A DNA stretch of 64,000 nucleotides, from IMG/VR virus record IMGVR_UViG_3300049617_000207, positions 1 through 64,000 of that record. The stretch is one strand, 5' to 3'. Both the position numbers and the translations under genes were made by a program. Each line of letters begins with the position of its first letter. Position 1 is the first letter of the stretch. Below, piece by piece: positions 17,701 through 24,540 of the stretch. The notes under the pieces are model-generated. The model was given only the letters and a program-made list of their open reading frames with translations, did not search any database and was not told the origin of the DNA. Source of the stretch: a virus.

Positions 17701-18630
17701 GTCGGCAGCCTTCGCGACCGGCTTCTTCACGAACGGGCTAAGGTCGACGGTCTCCGAGGTGCCGTATTTGTCGTGGGTGATAATCCCGTCGAAGCCGTCC
17801 TTGACGATAGCCGCAGAGAGCGCCTTGCCCGTCTTGCCGTAGTGCGCGGCGAGCACGCTCTTCCAATTCGTCGCGTGCCCGTACTCGCCGCCGAACGGCA
17901 TCACGATAGGCGATTTGAAGTGCGCCGTGCCCGTCTCGTAGTTGCGCTCCTTAAACCACGCGTCGTCTTCTTGCATGTTCGTGCGCTCGGAGAGGTAGCG
18001 CCCGTGCGGCTCGATGTCCTGGCCGAAGCCGCCGGTGTTCTTGGGCGCCTTCTCGGTGTTGCGCATGTACGGGAACGCCGTCGGCGCGCCGTGTTTGTAG
18101 CCGCCGCCGTCGGTTCCCTTAAACGCGTCGTCGCTCGGAAAATAGCCCTGCTCGTGGATCGAGTCGGCGTTCCCGAACAGGTGCCGCGCCTTGACCTTCT
18201 TCGAGGCTATCGTGTATTCGCCGTTAAGCGCAGACTCGCCGTGCATTTTCGCGTAGTCGCGATTTATCGTCACCCAATCGTTCGGGTTTATCTCGGCCTT
18301 GACTCCTTTCGGCAGCGCGCGGTAAGCCGTCACCATCGCATCCGGGTTCCCGCGCACGCTCTGCAGCACGCGCAACGTGTTGCGGTCGAGCGCGTCGTCG
18401 CCGGTCCCGTAATACTGCATCGCGTCTTTGGAATAAATGTCGGGGATCGCCGTGTCGAGGTCGTGTAACGGCGCGGCGCCGCCGTCCTGCTTCATCGGGC
18501 GATGTTGCCCGGCGTACGAGGTCGGCTCACCACCGCCGCCGCCCGCACCCGCCGTCCACTTCCCGCCATCATCACGGTCTTCGCCCGAGACGTCGTGCTC
18601 GCGGCCCTTCATGATGTCGGCGAGGCTCAT
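11728..18630 (-). CDS. giant polyvalent protein: strings of ART, peptidase, GNAT, ParB, zinc-ribbon and zincin domains
   Basis: About 2,300 residues from an ATG at 18630 that overlaps the MuF stop. Domains, by motif and with rough positions: ADP-ribosyltransferase-like 60-310 (DWVTINRDYAK; GFDGIITHD); papain-like peptidase 325-530 (Cys in GHNNCHQNS, His in RHSW); GNAT 570-680 (RRKGVASAL); second ART-like 715-825 (LYRGMT); ParB-like 860-985 (GNHRVEALRRLG); unknown 1040-1130; ParB-like 1140-1270 (LEGSHRFNALRLLG); zinc ribbon 1310-1460 (CDRCG, GSGC); module shared with the 10751 gene, 1520-1680 (CPKCG); unknown 1720-1830; zincin metallopeptidase about 1900-2290 (HEYCH near 2140, Glu in GLSE near 2228). 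TLADIMK linkers separate most of them. Known context: polyvalent proteins of phages and plasmids are thought to enter the host with the DNA and counter host defences. Separation by proteolysis is inference. Confidence 0.75.
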   Translation of the reverse strand: MSLADIMKGREHDVSGEDRDDGGKWTAGAGGGGGEPTSYAGQHRPMKQDGGAAPLHDLDTAIPDIYSKDAMQYYGTGDDALDRNTLRVLQSVRGNPDAMVTAYRALPKGVKAEINPNDWVTINRDYAKMHGESALNGEYTIASKKVKARHLFGNADSIHEQGYFPSDDAFKGTDGGGYKHGAPTAFPYMRNTEKAPKNTGGFGQDIEPHGRYLSERTNMQEDDAWFKERNYETGTAHFKSPIVMPFGGEYGHATNWKSVLAAHYGKTGKALSAAIVKDGFDGIITHDKYGTSETVDLSPFVKKPVAKAADEARDADGKWTAGGGGAGAAHAGFEAMSAREVARFTRQGDTKGAPIPNVPPNRAKNLAALRDKILDHGGHAVYISQDPKDPDNTMILRDGAYHSGASAVQITGQFGHNNCHQNSAIAHLDDPEKNKLFTGYAADESGLWVRHSWIERDGVIQETTTPRAKYFGVAMTPAQTELYLALRNAGGGTSYLKGAAQLPHPIAGKVYQAEMAARGKGPGTPLADLPKPEDAPTEKALTLADIMKGHEHDVSGETRDEGGKWTTGGAGGGKHLPDGAKISSPCDGTYVATIGEPVKTKFGVTPPKEIARVNLSDDKSYVTSVTVDPAYRRKGVASALYDHIESELGSKLKPSPTHRTPEGNKLWESRTGASAAGNGPAGDGFAAGSEDVKPDDPGGVEIRPDGWKAGNDAVGEMTRPGHLYRGMTSDEFEAHKKAGFIQSSGAYSDKSEGTCFDDNAPSAEGYANYGRDDPRVTGKPTYMIEIKHDPEQTPQDKRDYYYKAPKPIGLDKVTRAWKMHARGGAVVAHKIHDAEPETEKALTLADIMKGHVHDVSGEPRDEGGKWTSPGGDWQTSYPADKGAVSLVPLAHLKRIAGNDTGEDSSEARIKSIMDSVSKEGLREPVEVSVDPDHADGPAQAVSEGNHRVEALRRLGYTHAPAFGQRASLSNNDTQPLSLPDGVKAEDVGSTGFFSPASVGVPSDSDGVAIARHETEKALTLADIMKVRDAVGHEHGADGRFGNTGGGAKAATASKTGIPEGVTVKLGKGPRGGVVYNFNVKGSASGTAIVTNGVLTWINPARDMDAHAIKAAIERETGEPLGWGAHEPVPEKPKVAEPPPKTGLEDKDEATVAAAGKYPRIHVGDVVDGREVGETIANFESIGASLDNYELVPGIREVPMSAFGDVSRPPSFYSKSEKERTEALAAAIADSKQLDPMIVVQAHDGPYVLEGSHRFNALRLLGATSFPAKVVVDLDEPDETEKALTLADIMKVVDDDGNKHGDDGRFTSGGGGAKADKPPRIVARYDLRTDEEKKGEGNDSTEPRECDRCGKLHHVVYEVEPGGLVGSGCAQKLLAGHGMDMATSKKMVSDADRAHKAKLAAPKHLKNIDREIAHREEHLDEISAPDYLTPDYSRRGTTPRRPASKEDIALARESLAGQKHMRRLWEVYRDAPLDVIAGFDPKLTRFATDYSGGVQNEYHDLWKPAHEAMAWKPEEKDTEKMATPLSRVHAAATRALAKSFAQVRPGDAIHVAPHIAAGMAMPTDAGRALRTDTSLLGGHVVTYHSAGSGAVASVSAEHVSHVQEPEGTDEGNGHVRIVPLTVGDPEGSAVVVCPKCGVTGTIEPQKDNAGLHTVKGALGHGDRIFSDRASATEAVRNHYAAAPTMRKVRDEVGHDHGNDGRFVSQGGGGAAAGDDDDEPEPAAAPAAAGPSVKRTTDDDGVVHLDVGDSGDASVQRVDQSLYCKFKAYYASNESALHDVFSALSKEAKKKQGAVRLNIDGFTNKRELDAAITIFGKPTRCNDTAYGDDGMGRLENGWATEFQFEAPASTAKPKSDKPKRNDREMSRARAPMNPIEYSPIARFFGETIPPVTYGGHDTWTPAADGLHRWDSDEALASVPADRLKDYITLLQSNVGYSVSLTEGTLNNSDATPQSRGAARAQSPNMYYESARLQKIKNLADDDARRDYIRKTRHIAARIAEIKPKTVAEAVKKLGSVHNAAFDRVVAREAMMFIHNTNLIDEGEDAFPLWGGAGRLGAQEGYTGVHGLSMAEIEHVDKTLTDTFGPMTRSGMGTTLSFHHMKEGTPYGGFAFPQTGLVTVGVGLWNKGSFNGHDWSDRTLIHEYCHAMSRSSLGKEMKAFNKWMRAKVKGTTTEPNVKIVHNADGTGHAMRSIRAFITDHAYNSKDFERPAPGDNYDTLQGDYQEDWAIGLSEIVLDNAGSVTDETGYPTKWGEFNRGLAQVRKETAAKLAELFGVKRTATDPLLHDASGATVAMPTTSAYTA

Positions 18631-19541
18631 CGCGGCACGTCGTACCGGCTGCTCACGTCGAGCGGGTCGCCGACTTTGTACGGAAGCCAGGCACAACGGC
18701 ATTGCGGGTGCAGAGGAATTGTCGCAACCCAGGCAGTTTGTTTAATACCGTAGTTACTGCGCCCGATAAGATCGGCCACGCGATAGACCTTACCGTCGAT
18801 AAGTTCGAGACAACGGTCGCAACATTTATCATCGTGTGCCGACGACCCTATTGTTAGCTCTAAGCCCGCGTCCTCGAATTCGCGCAGCCGTCCGACGCTT
18901 TCGGCGCGCGACGTTTCCGTGATCGCGATGCGTCCCCACGCCGTTTCGCGGTCCTTTAGCTCGTTCTCGATCCGGCGCGAGATGACTTTTGGGTTCTCCC
19001 CGTTTTGCATGCCGTCGATGAGCATGCGCCGCAGGTCGGCCTTGAGGTCGTTAAACGAGTCGTCGATTTCGTTAAAGGTCGTATGTTCGAGGAATCGTAT
19101 CGCGCGCCCATCGGTAGGCAGGAGCGGCCGGTGCAACGGTTTCGCGAGCGCCTCGCTCGCAAGCATTTGCCCAAGCGCGTACGCGCGCATGGGATGCGTC
19201 GCTAACTCGAAAAACGCGTGCCGCCGCCATTCCTCGATGGGCTCGTCCATTTGCCAAGGGTCTATCCCCTCCCACGATTCATGTTTGTCGAAGAGTTGGT
19301 TCACAAGTTCGGTGACGCTCGCGAACGCGCGCTTCTGCCCGGCCGTGAGCGCGTCGTAAAACGCCTTCTCTTGTCGGCCGATTTCAGGATCGCCGTGGTT
19401 GCCGGGGAATTTCCCCTCGGCCTTCGCGAGCGTGCGCTCGGGGTAGCCCCATATCCGCTGCATGGTTTTCGCGAGCGCGCGCGGGTTGGGCGAGCCCGTA
19501 AGGACGCAGAGCGCAAATTCCGCTTCGAGGGCGGCGTGCAA
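18627..19541 (-). CDS. MuF/SPP1 gp7-type head morphogenesis protein
   Basis: About 304 residues from a TTG at 19541. The C-terminal half carries the family pattern: RIAITETSRAES at about 201-212, a CCDRC...DGKVY segment at about 238-250, and the closing HPQCRC at about 277-282. MuF-type proteins are minor head proteins bound at the portal and often carry C-terminal effectors. Here the effector string is a separate, translationally coupled gene just downstream. Confidence 0.85.
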   Translation of the reverse strand: MHAALEAEFALCVLTGSPNPRALAKTMQRIWGYPERTLAKAEGKFPGNHGDPEIGRQEKAFYDALTAGQKRAFASVTELVNQLFDKHESWEGIDPWQMDEPIEEWRRHAFFELATHPMRAYALGQMLASEALAKPLHRPLLPTDGRAIRFLEHTTFNEIDDSFNDLKADLRRMLIDGMQNGENPKVISRRIENELKDRETAWGRIAITETSRAESVGRLREFEDAGLELTIGSSAHDDKCCDRCLELIDGKVYRVADLIGRSNYGIKQTAWVATIPLHPQCRCAWLPYKVGDPLDVSSRYDVPR

Positions 19542-19550
19542 GGCGGCCCG

Positions 19551-19919
19551 CTAGGGCTGGAAGCCGTCGACGGAGGGCGTCGCGAGCGGCGCGGCCGTGA
19601 TCGTTGCGGGTACGCCGGAGAGCGCCAGCGTGTCGCCCGTCTTCGAGGTGAGCTTATACTGCGTTGGCTTCCCGGCGATGCCTGCGATGCTCGGAAGCAA
19701 GCCCGGCGGCCCTTGCGCGAGGATGCGGGCGTCCGCGGCGGGATCGTGGATGCGGGCAACGATGGTGAAGCCGGAGACGAACGAGCCGGGGGCGCCTTCG
19801 AGGACGCCCGGCTCGTGTTCGAGCACGAGCCCGACGACGACGTCGTTGATGTTCGCGAGCGCGGTGCCGTTCTTGGACAGGGCGCCGGTCGTGAGGTTGA
19901 GGGCGTACGCGTCTGCCAT
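19551..19919 (-). CDS. hypothetical head-region protein
   Basis: 122 residues, beta-rich, rich in Ala/Thr/Pro/Gly, starting MADAYALNLT with GGAGG upstream of the ATG. The tone is that of small virion decoration or Ig-like proteins, but no family was recognised. It sits between portal and MuF genes. Confidence 0.55.
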   Translation of the reverse strand: MADAYALNLTTGALSKNGTALANINDVVVGLVLEHEPGVLEGAPGSFVSGFTIVARIHDPAADARILAQGPPGLLPSIAGIAGKPTQYKLTSKTGDTLALSGVPATITAAPLATPSVDGFQP

Positions 19920-19996
19920 GTTGCCTCCGTGCTGCTGGCTTGGTCCGGCTCCTTTCCCCGCTACACCGCGGGCGGCCCGCTAGACTTCCGAACACG

Positions 19997-20020
19997 AAAA
20001 AGGACCCCTTACGGGGTCCT
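19997..20020 (-). terminator. Rho-independent terminator downstream of portal and tRNA genes
   Basis: In the minus direction AGGACCCC-GTAA-GGGGTCCT is followed by TTTT. It would end portal/tRNA transcripts before the next head genes. Its first arm overlaps by three bases an alternative hairpin (20018-20068), so mutually exclusive folding is possible. Confidence 0.75.
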
Positions 20021-20055
20021 CGGGCTTTGGTTCCGGTCGCGTTGCCAACACGCGC

Positions 20056-20085
20056 ATTATACCCGAGGACACCGTAAAGGCGCAA
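20056..20085 (-). promoter_or_regulatory. possible minus-strand promoter facing the terminator
   Basis: TTGCGC, an 18-base spacer and a perfect TATAAT in the minus direction. Transcription would meet the terminator at 20020-19997 after about 30 bases, giving either a very short RNA or an attenuated leader for the downstream head genes. The -35 is only fair. Confidence 0.4.
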
Positions 20086-20099
20086 GCCCCTTGCCTGCT

Positions 20100-20168
20100 T
20101 GGAGCGGACGGGGATCGAACCCGTACAGTCATGTTGGCAACACGACCGGGCTACCAAGCCACCGCCCC
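20100..20168 (-). tRNA. tRNA-Gly (anticodon GCC), short D-arm
   Basis: The minus strand folds as a tRNA. The acceptor arm GGGGCGG pairs with CCGCTCC (one G-U), the anticodon stem TCGTG/CATGA holds loop TTGCCAA (anticodon GCC), and the T-arm is ACGGG-TTCGATC-CCCGT. No CCA is encoded. The D-arm region is only about 16 bases, shorter than normal, so the molecule is about 69 nt. It reads glycine GGC codons, which are very common in this genome. Confidence 0.85.
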
Positions 20169-20194
20169 ATCCTTATTTGTTTCGACGCGAGCGA

Positions 20195-22084
20195 CTAACC
20201 CCCCGCCATCTTTGAGAGCGCCCGCGCGAGCCGCTGCACTTCGTTGACGGCCTTGGCGACGGCGGCCGGTGAGCCCGGCTTCGTATCGGCGCCGGGCGGC
20301 TTGGGTGGCCCAGGCGGCGCGTTATCCTCCTGGCCGGGCACGCCCGGCTTCTCCGGCGGCTTGGGCGGCTCGCCCGGCTTCGGCGCCCCTGGCGCACCCG
20401 GTGCCCCGCCGGGGGGCGCCTGCGACGGATCGGCGGGCGGCGGGATGTTGGGCAGGTCCTCGACCTTCACGAGCCCGGCGCCGGACATCACGAGCGTATC
20501 CCCACCGGCCACGGGCGGGAGCTTCTCTTCCTTGCGGCCTTCGTTCACCGTCATGATCCCGCCGGAGATGAGCGCGGTGATCCGCCCGGCGCGGTCGATA
20601 AGGTCGTCGTCGGACTGATCCTCGAATTCGAGCTTCACGTCGCCGAACGGGAAGCACGCGACCGTGTGACCGTCGAGTGAGTTGACGTCCTCGGGGTCGG
20701 TGCGCAGCCACATTTTCCCGCGCAGGACGCCGCCGTTGAGTTGCTCGGCGAGTCCCTTTATCATCGAGTTGACGCCGCGGCTCTGTGTGAGTCCAGACTG
20801 ATTCTCCGCGGTCGCCTTGGCTTTAATGTCTTCGGTGAATCCGATGTCGCCCAGGCCCAGGCCGTACGCCGCGCATTTACGGTTGGCCCAATACTTGAGC
20901 TTTTCGATAGTGGGCGAGTCCTTGTCGCCGCTGCTTTGGATCGGCATGAAGCCCTTGACGCCGTCTTTGTTCGCGACGAAGATGACGCGGTGCTGGCCGC
21001 TGCTTACGCGTTCGTCCCACGCGCGCTCGACCGAGAGCTTCTCGCCCGGCCCGACGTTCGGCCCGAGGTCGAAGATGCCGTAGGGCATGTTATTGTTTGC
21101 GAACCCGTCGAGCAGGTAGGCGTCGCCATAGAGCGAGCCGACCATTTGCTCGACGAGCGATTCGAGCGGCGACTTCCCATAGCCGTCGTTTTGCGGATTG
21201 ATCGAGAGGTACGTTAGCTCGTCGCGGTTATAGAACGCGCGGACCTTGGAGTCGACGCTCCAATCGTAGCCGACGTTTGGGGGCGAGGGCATGTTGCGGT
21301 CTTTGGCGCGGTAGAGCGTTATCTGTTCGCCCGGCAGGTTATAGATTTCGCCGAGCTTCCCATCGAGTGTCGGGTTCTTCACGAGGACGGCCGCATCGTA
21401 GAGCGTGAGGTCGTCGATGAGCAGGTCGAGGAGCGAGCGCAGCGTGGTTTGCGTTGGGTTCGGGCGCATGAGCAGGGCGTTGACGGGTGCGACATGCGAG
21501 AGCGCAATCGCTTCGTGGGCGGCGACCACGTTCTCGAAGAATCCGCGAATCTCGGGTGCCCGGCTCGGGTCTTCGCCGCCTTTGATGACCTCGCGCAGTT
21601 TATCTTTCAGCACGCCCGCGGCTTTATGGTAAATGTCCAGGCTCATCGCCTGCGGGACGAATTCAAGGTCGAGCCCCGGCAGCGCCAGGTTCACGAGCAC
21701 TTTCTTTTCCCATTGGTCGAGGTCGGCTTTAACGGTGTCGAGGTCCGGCACGATTTTCCAGGCCATATCGCCGATAGCCATGCGGATCGTGCGCCGGATC
21801 GCCATGATGATGTCGTCGCGTTCGGCGAGGCTCTTGAGCGTTTGCATCGTAATCGCGGAGTCGCGGCGCTGCGGACTCTCGGCGATGCCACGCTGCTGCA
21901 GGGCGATGAGCGGTTGCAAGCCTTGATCGTGCTGGCCCTTGCGCGGCTCGATGCGACTTGGCCCCGAGGCTTTGGCGAGGAACGAGCCGACGCGCTTGGC
22001 GATACCTCCGGCGGTACGCGGGCGCGTCACCGGCACGAGCGCGCGCACCGCGCGGGGCTCGACGTAGATCGGGTCTAGGTCCAT
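20195..22084 (-). CDS. portal protein
   Basis: About 629 residues from the ATG at 22084 (MDLDPIYVEP); a longer frame exists but has no ribosome site. Portal signatures include the N-terminal arm, LAERDDIIMAIRRTIRMAIGD at about 90-110, a central wing region with DELTYLSINP and YGKSPLESLVEQM, and a crown/stem region with AENQSGLTQSRGVNSM. The last 100 residues are Pro/Gly-rich, typical of a disordered tail. The portal is the DNA channel and the docking point for the terminase. It is the first gene of the leftward head operon. Confidence 0.9.
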   Translation of the reverse strand: MDLDPIYVEPRAVRALVPVTRPRTAGGIAKRVGSFLAKASGPSRIEPRKGQHDQGLQPLIALQQRGIAESPQRRDSAITMQTLKSLAERDDIIMAIRRTIRMAIGDMAWKIVPDLDTVKADLDQWEKKVLVNLALPGLDLEFVPQAMSLDIYHKAAGVLKDKLREVIKGGEDPSRAPEIRGFFENVVAAHEAIALSHVAPVNALLMRPNPTQTTLRSLLDLLIDDLTLYDAAVLVKNPTLDGKLGEIYNLPGEQITLYRAKDRNMPSPPNVGYDWSVDSKVRAFYNRDELTYLSINPQNDGYGKSPLESLVEQMVGSLYGDAYLLDGFANNNMPYGIFDLGPNVGPGEKLSVERAWDERVSSGQHRVIFVANKDGVKGFMPIQSSGDKDSPTIEKLKYWANRKCAAYGLGLGDIGFTEDIKAKATAENQSGLTQSRGVNSMIKGLAEQLNGGVLRGKMWLRTDPEDVNSLDGHTVACFPFGDVKLEFEDQSDDDLIDRAGRITALISGGIMTVNEGRKEEKLPPVAGGDTLVMSGAGLVKVEDLPNIPPPADPSQAPPGGAPGAPGAPKPGEPPKPPEKPGVPGQEDNAPPGPPKPPGADTKPGSPAAVAKAVNEVQRLARALSKMAGG

Positions 22085-22206
22085 GCAGGTCCGCGGTCCC
22101 TTCCTTGGGTGCTGCCAGGTTCGCCTTTTGGCCCGCTTCTTCCGTTCGCCCGCCGGGCGGGGAACACCTCCGCGCAGAAAATAATGCGAAGAGGTGCCCC
22201 GAACCA

Positions 22207-22235
22207 TTGACTTTATGACGCGGGCGGCGTATTGT
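22207..22235 (+). promoter_or_regulatory. sigma-70 promoter for the DUF932 gene
   Basis: TTGACT, 17-base spacer, TATTGT. A GGTGCCCC box lies six bases upstream of the -35, as at several other promoters in the window. An inverted repeat (GGAACACCTC and GAGGTGCCCC, 22161-22200) overlaps this box between the divergent portal and DUF932 genes. Confidence 0.75.
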
Positions 22236-22291
22236 AGCGGGAGAGGTCGCCCATAAGCGGCGGCCCACCCCGACAAAAGGAAACGAACATC

Positions 22292-23239
22292 ATGGGCGCA
22301 GTCCCCGAAAACATGGTCTCAGTCGACCTCACCGGCAACGGCCAAGCTCCGTGGCATGGCATCGGCACGGTCGTCGCCGAAGCCCTCACCGCCGAAAAAG
22401 CCCTCGAATTGAGCGGCCTCGATTGGGAAGTTAAGCTGAACCCCGTCTACGACGGCGACATGAAGCCCATCGACGGCTTCTTCGCAACGACCCGCTCGGA
22501 CAACGGCGCAGTCCTCGGGATCGTCGGAAAGAAATACCGCGTCATTAACAACGTGACCGGCTTCTCGATGGTCGACACGATCCTCGGCGACGACTCGGCG
22601 AAAATCCACACCGCAGGCGACCTCTTCGGCGGCAAGACGGTCTTCATTCTCGCGAAGCTCCCCGAAGACGTCAAAGTCGCAGGCGATACCATCTCGACCT
22701 ACTTCCTCTTGACCAACACCCACGACGGGTCGGGTGCGCTGAAGTGCATCACGACGCCGGTGCGCGTGGTCTGCCAAAACACGCTCAACTTCGCGATTGG
22801 CGGCGCGAAGCGCACGTTCTCCGTGCGCCACACGACGAGCTACGAAGAGCAGTTGTCGACGGCGCGCACGGTGCTCGGCATCACGCGTTCGTACTACACG
22901 AGCTTCGTGCAGTTGGCCGAAAACCTGGCAGCGCAAGCCTTCACGAAGGCCGCCTTCGAGGACCTCTGCAAGTCGCTCTTGCCGGTGCCCACAGACGAAG
23001 GCCGCGGTCGCACGACGGCGATGGCCGAGCACGAGAAGCTCATGATCGCCTACAACGTCGATAACCTCGACAACATCCGCGGCACGAAGCTCGGCGCATT
23101 GAACGCAGTCGCCGACTACGCGGACCACGCCCGGCGCCTGGTCGGCGTGCCCGCGGTACGCCGCGACAACGCCTACGCCCGCACGTTCACCGGCACCGAC
23201 CTCAAGGATCGCGCCCTTGAGATTCTGACGGGGGTCTAG
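22292..23239 (+). CDS. DUF932 family (phage/plasmid-like TIGR03299) protein
   Basis: 315 residues with the family hallmarks: PWHGIG near residue 20, DGFFATTRSDNG, LPEDVKVAGD, and the central CITTPVRVVCQNTLNFA at about 152-168. The family is common in phages, plasmids and ICEs; its biochemical role is not established. AAAGGAA precedes the ATG. It is the first gene of the rightward early operon. Confidence 0.9.
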   Translation: MGAVPENMVSVDLTGNGQAPWHGIGTVVAEALTAEKALELSGLDWEVKLNPVYDGDMKPIDGFFATTRSDNGAVLGIVGKKYRVINNVTGFSMVDTILGDDSAKIHTAGDLFGGKTVFILAKLPEDVKVAGDTISTYFLLTNTHDGSGALKCITTPVRVVCQNTLNFAIGGAKRTFSVRHTTSYEEQLSTARTVLGITRSYYTSFVQLAENLAAQAFTKAAFEDLCKSLLPVPTDEGRGRTTAMAEHEKLMIAYNVDNLDNIRGTKLGALNAVADYADHARRLVGVPAVRRDNAYARTFTGTDLKDRALEILTGV

Positions 23240-23260
23240 GCGCCACGGCAGGACTTCCGG

Positions 23261-23292
23261 GGGCCGGTGTGCGACTTCGCACAACACGGCCC
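23261..23292 (+). promoter_or_regulatory. RNA hairpin in the leader of the csrA operon
   Basis: GGGCCG-g-TGTGCG-ACTT-CGCACA-aca-CGGCCC forms a two-part stem between the DUF932 stop and the next ribosome site. There is no T-run, so it is more likely a stability or translational control hairpin than a terminator. Confidence 0.6.
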
Positions 23293-23323
23293 TCGGAGCC
23301 CTTTCCAACGCGCAAGGAAGCCC

Positions 23324-23620
23324 ATGATGAATCCACAGGATCGGACCCAGGACCGGAGCGCCGTGCGAGACTCGTTAGAGTTTCGTTTTATGCTGCCATG
23401 CCACGACCAGGACGTCGTCTTCGCCGCGCCGTTCGTCGCCTACGACGACGGCGGTGCCGACTACGAGACCGCCGAGGCCACGTTCGTTTGCGAGACGTGC
23501 AAGCGTCTGTACCTGGCAACTAACGTCGGACGCGTCGCGCACATGAACCTGCGCGACGGCGAGCCCGAGGCCGCCCAATTCACCAAGCTCCGTGACCGTA
23601 TCACGGGGAAGAGGCACTAA
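23324..23620 (+). CDS. small zinc-binding-type hypothetical protein
   Basis: 98 residues from ATG 23324, supported by AAGGAAG. It contains one CETC pair (near residue 62) plus an upstream Cys and His, so a single metal site is possible. It directly precedes csrA. No family was recognised. Confidence 0.65.
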   Translation: MMNPQDRTQDRSAVRDSLEFRFMLPCHDQDVVFAAPFVAYDDGGADYETAEATFVCETCKRLYLATNVGRVAHMNLRDGEPEAAQFTKLRDRITGKRH

Positions 23621-23812
23621 ATGCTCGTTCTCACGCGTAAGCTCAACGAATCCATTCGGATCGGCGACGACGTCACTATCACCATCGTCGAGGTCGACCG
23701 CGACACCGTGCGCATCGGCATCGACGCGCCGCGGGCGGTGAAGGTGCATCGCAGCGAGGTGTACGATGAGATAGCGACGGGCGAGCCTCGCAAGCGAGCG
23801 CGCGCGACCTAG
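23621..23812 (+). CDS. csrA: CsrA/RsmA-like RNA-binding translational regulator
   Basis: 63 residues, the normal length for the family. The first strand begins [16 protein letters not shown], followed by the conserved [15 protein letters not shown], which carries the RNA-binding Arg (here in VHRSEVY). CsrA dimers bind GGA motifs in mRNA leaders and repress or stabilise them. A phage copy could redirect host mRNA use or time its own genes. It has a strong Shine-Dalgarno (GGGGAAGAGG) and follows the previous stop immediately. Confidence 0.95.
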   Translation: MLVLTRKLNESIRIGDDVTITIVEVDRDTVRIGIDAPRAVKVHRSEVYDEIATGEPRKRARAT

Positions 23813-23838
23813 CTTTCCCGGTTTGCACGGAGGCAAGC

Positions 23839-24243
23839 ATGCAAGCAGACCTCTTCGACACCGAGCCGCCCGAGCCGCAGAAGGCGAGCCGGGAGCCTGC
23901 GCCGGTAAAGCCGCCGGTGCGCCGTCCGAGTCCGTGCCCGTATTGCGGAGCGCGGATTCTGCGCGCTATCGCAGACCAAGGCCACCCTATGAACGTCGAG
24001 GGTGCGCCGCGCGGCCCGTACGTCGTCGACGGCGTGAGCGCGCTAGAACGCCCGCTGCTCCGGCTCGTCAACGGCGCGGGCGAGGTCTTGCGGTGCGGCG
24101 GGCAGGTGCTACGTCGCGCACGCCCCGATGAACCTCGGTATCAGTCTCACTTCGCGACGTGCCCCAAGGCCGCGACCTGGAACCCGCGCGGCGCCTGCGA
24201 TCCGCTGCAACGCGCGTGGCTCGCCGAGCGCGCGGACGAGTGA
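23839..24243 (+). CDS. zinc-ribbon hypothetical protein
   Basis: 134 residues from an ATG with GGAGG upstream. The Pro-rich N-terminus leads to CPYCGARIL at about 33-41, with later Cys/His residues (RYQSHFATCPKA near 107-118) that could complete a zinc site. No family was recognised. Confidence 0.65.
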   Translation: MQADLFDTEPPEPQKASREPAPVKPPVRRPSPCPYCGARILRAIADQGHPMNVEGAPRGPYVVDGVSALERPLLRLVNGAGEVLRCGGQVLRRARPDEPRYQSHFATCPKAATWNPRGACDPLQRAWLAERADE

Positions 24244-24464
24244 GCCGCCCGGAGTATCCGGGCTCGCCCCGCTGCGCAACCTGCGGTCATGCCGACCTCC
24301 GGCACGTCGACCGCTACGGTGGCGAAGTAGCGGAGTGCCTCGGCTGCCGCCAGGGCCAAAAGCGCCACGCGTTCACCGCCGCGAGGCTCGCGGGAGGCGC
24401 GCTCACACCCGCGGAAGAGCGGGCCGCCTACGAGGCCGCAATGTCAGAATCGAACAAACACTAA
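24240..24464 (+). CDS. small zinc-ribbon protein
   Basis: 74 residues starting at a GTG that overlaps the upstream stop (GTGA). Two Cys pairs, CATCG (about 12) and CLGC (about 34), make a classic four-Cys ribbon; the C-terminus is helical. It may bind nucleic acid or host proteins; not identified. Confidence 0.65.
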   Translation: MSRPEYPGSPRCATCGHADLRHVDRYGGEVAECLGCRQGQKRHAFTAARLAGGALTPAEERAAYEAAMSESNKH

Positions 24465-24510
24465 CAGGTGTGAAGTATCGAGCAGGTAGTTACGAGGTGC
24501 GCATTTAGTC

Positions 24511-24540
24511 TTGACTTTCCAGCGCGCACGGAAGTATAAT
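24511..24540 (+). promoter_or_regulatory. sigma-70 promoter, TTCCAGCGCGC family
   Basis: TTGACT, 18-base spacer beginning TTCCAGCGCGC, perfect TATAAT. The leader holds a perfect hairpin CCGCGGG-CGTT-CCCGCGG (24565-24582) before the first ATG. Confidence 0.85.

Larger units (their letters stand above)
8706..18618 (-). repeat. family of repeated inter-domain linker segments (TLADIMK-type)
   Basis: The codons for ADIMK (or GDIMK/EDIMK) followed by a His/Asp/Gly segment and GGGG recur at about 8706, 9207, 9234, 9654, 14761, 15556, 16084, 16987 and 18607. Degenerate copies without ADIMK lie near 10513, 13520 and 17690. The consensus is TEKALTLADIMK, then DxxG-(K/R)(W/F)-TxGGGG. The copies fall between domains in two different proteins, so the segment behaves as a module boundary rather than as part of any one fold. 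Confidence 0.85.

Noticed and set aside
20018-20068. Possible second tRNA on the plus strand next to tRNA-Gly
   Set aside because: It has a 7-bp closing stem and an anticodon-arm-like loop but no T-arm (no TTCGA) and no credible D-arm. Kept only as a hairpin.
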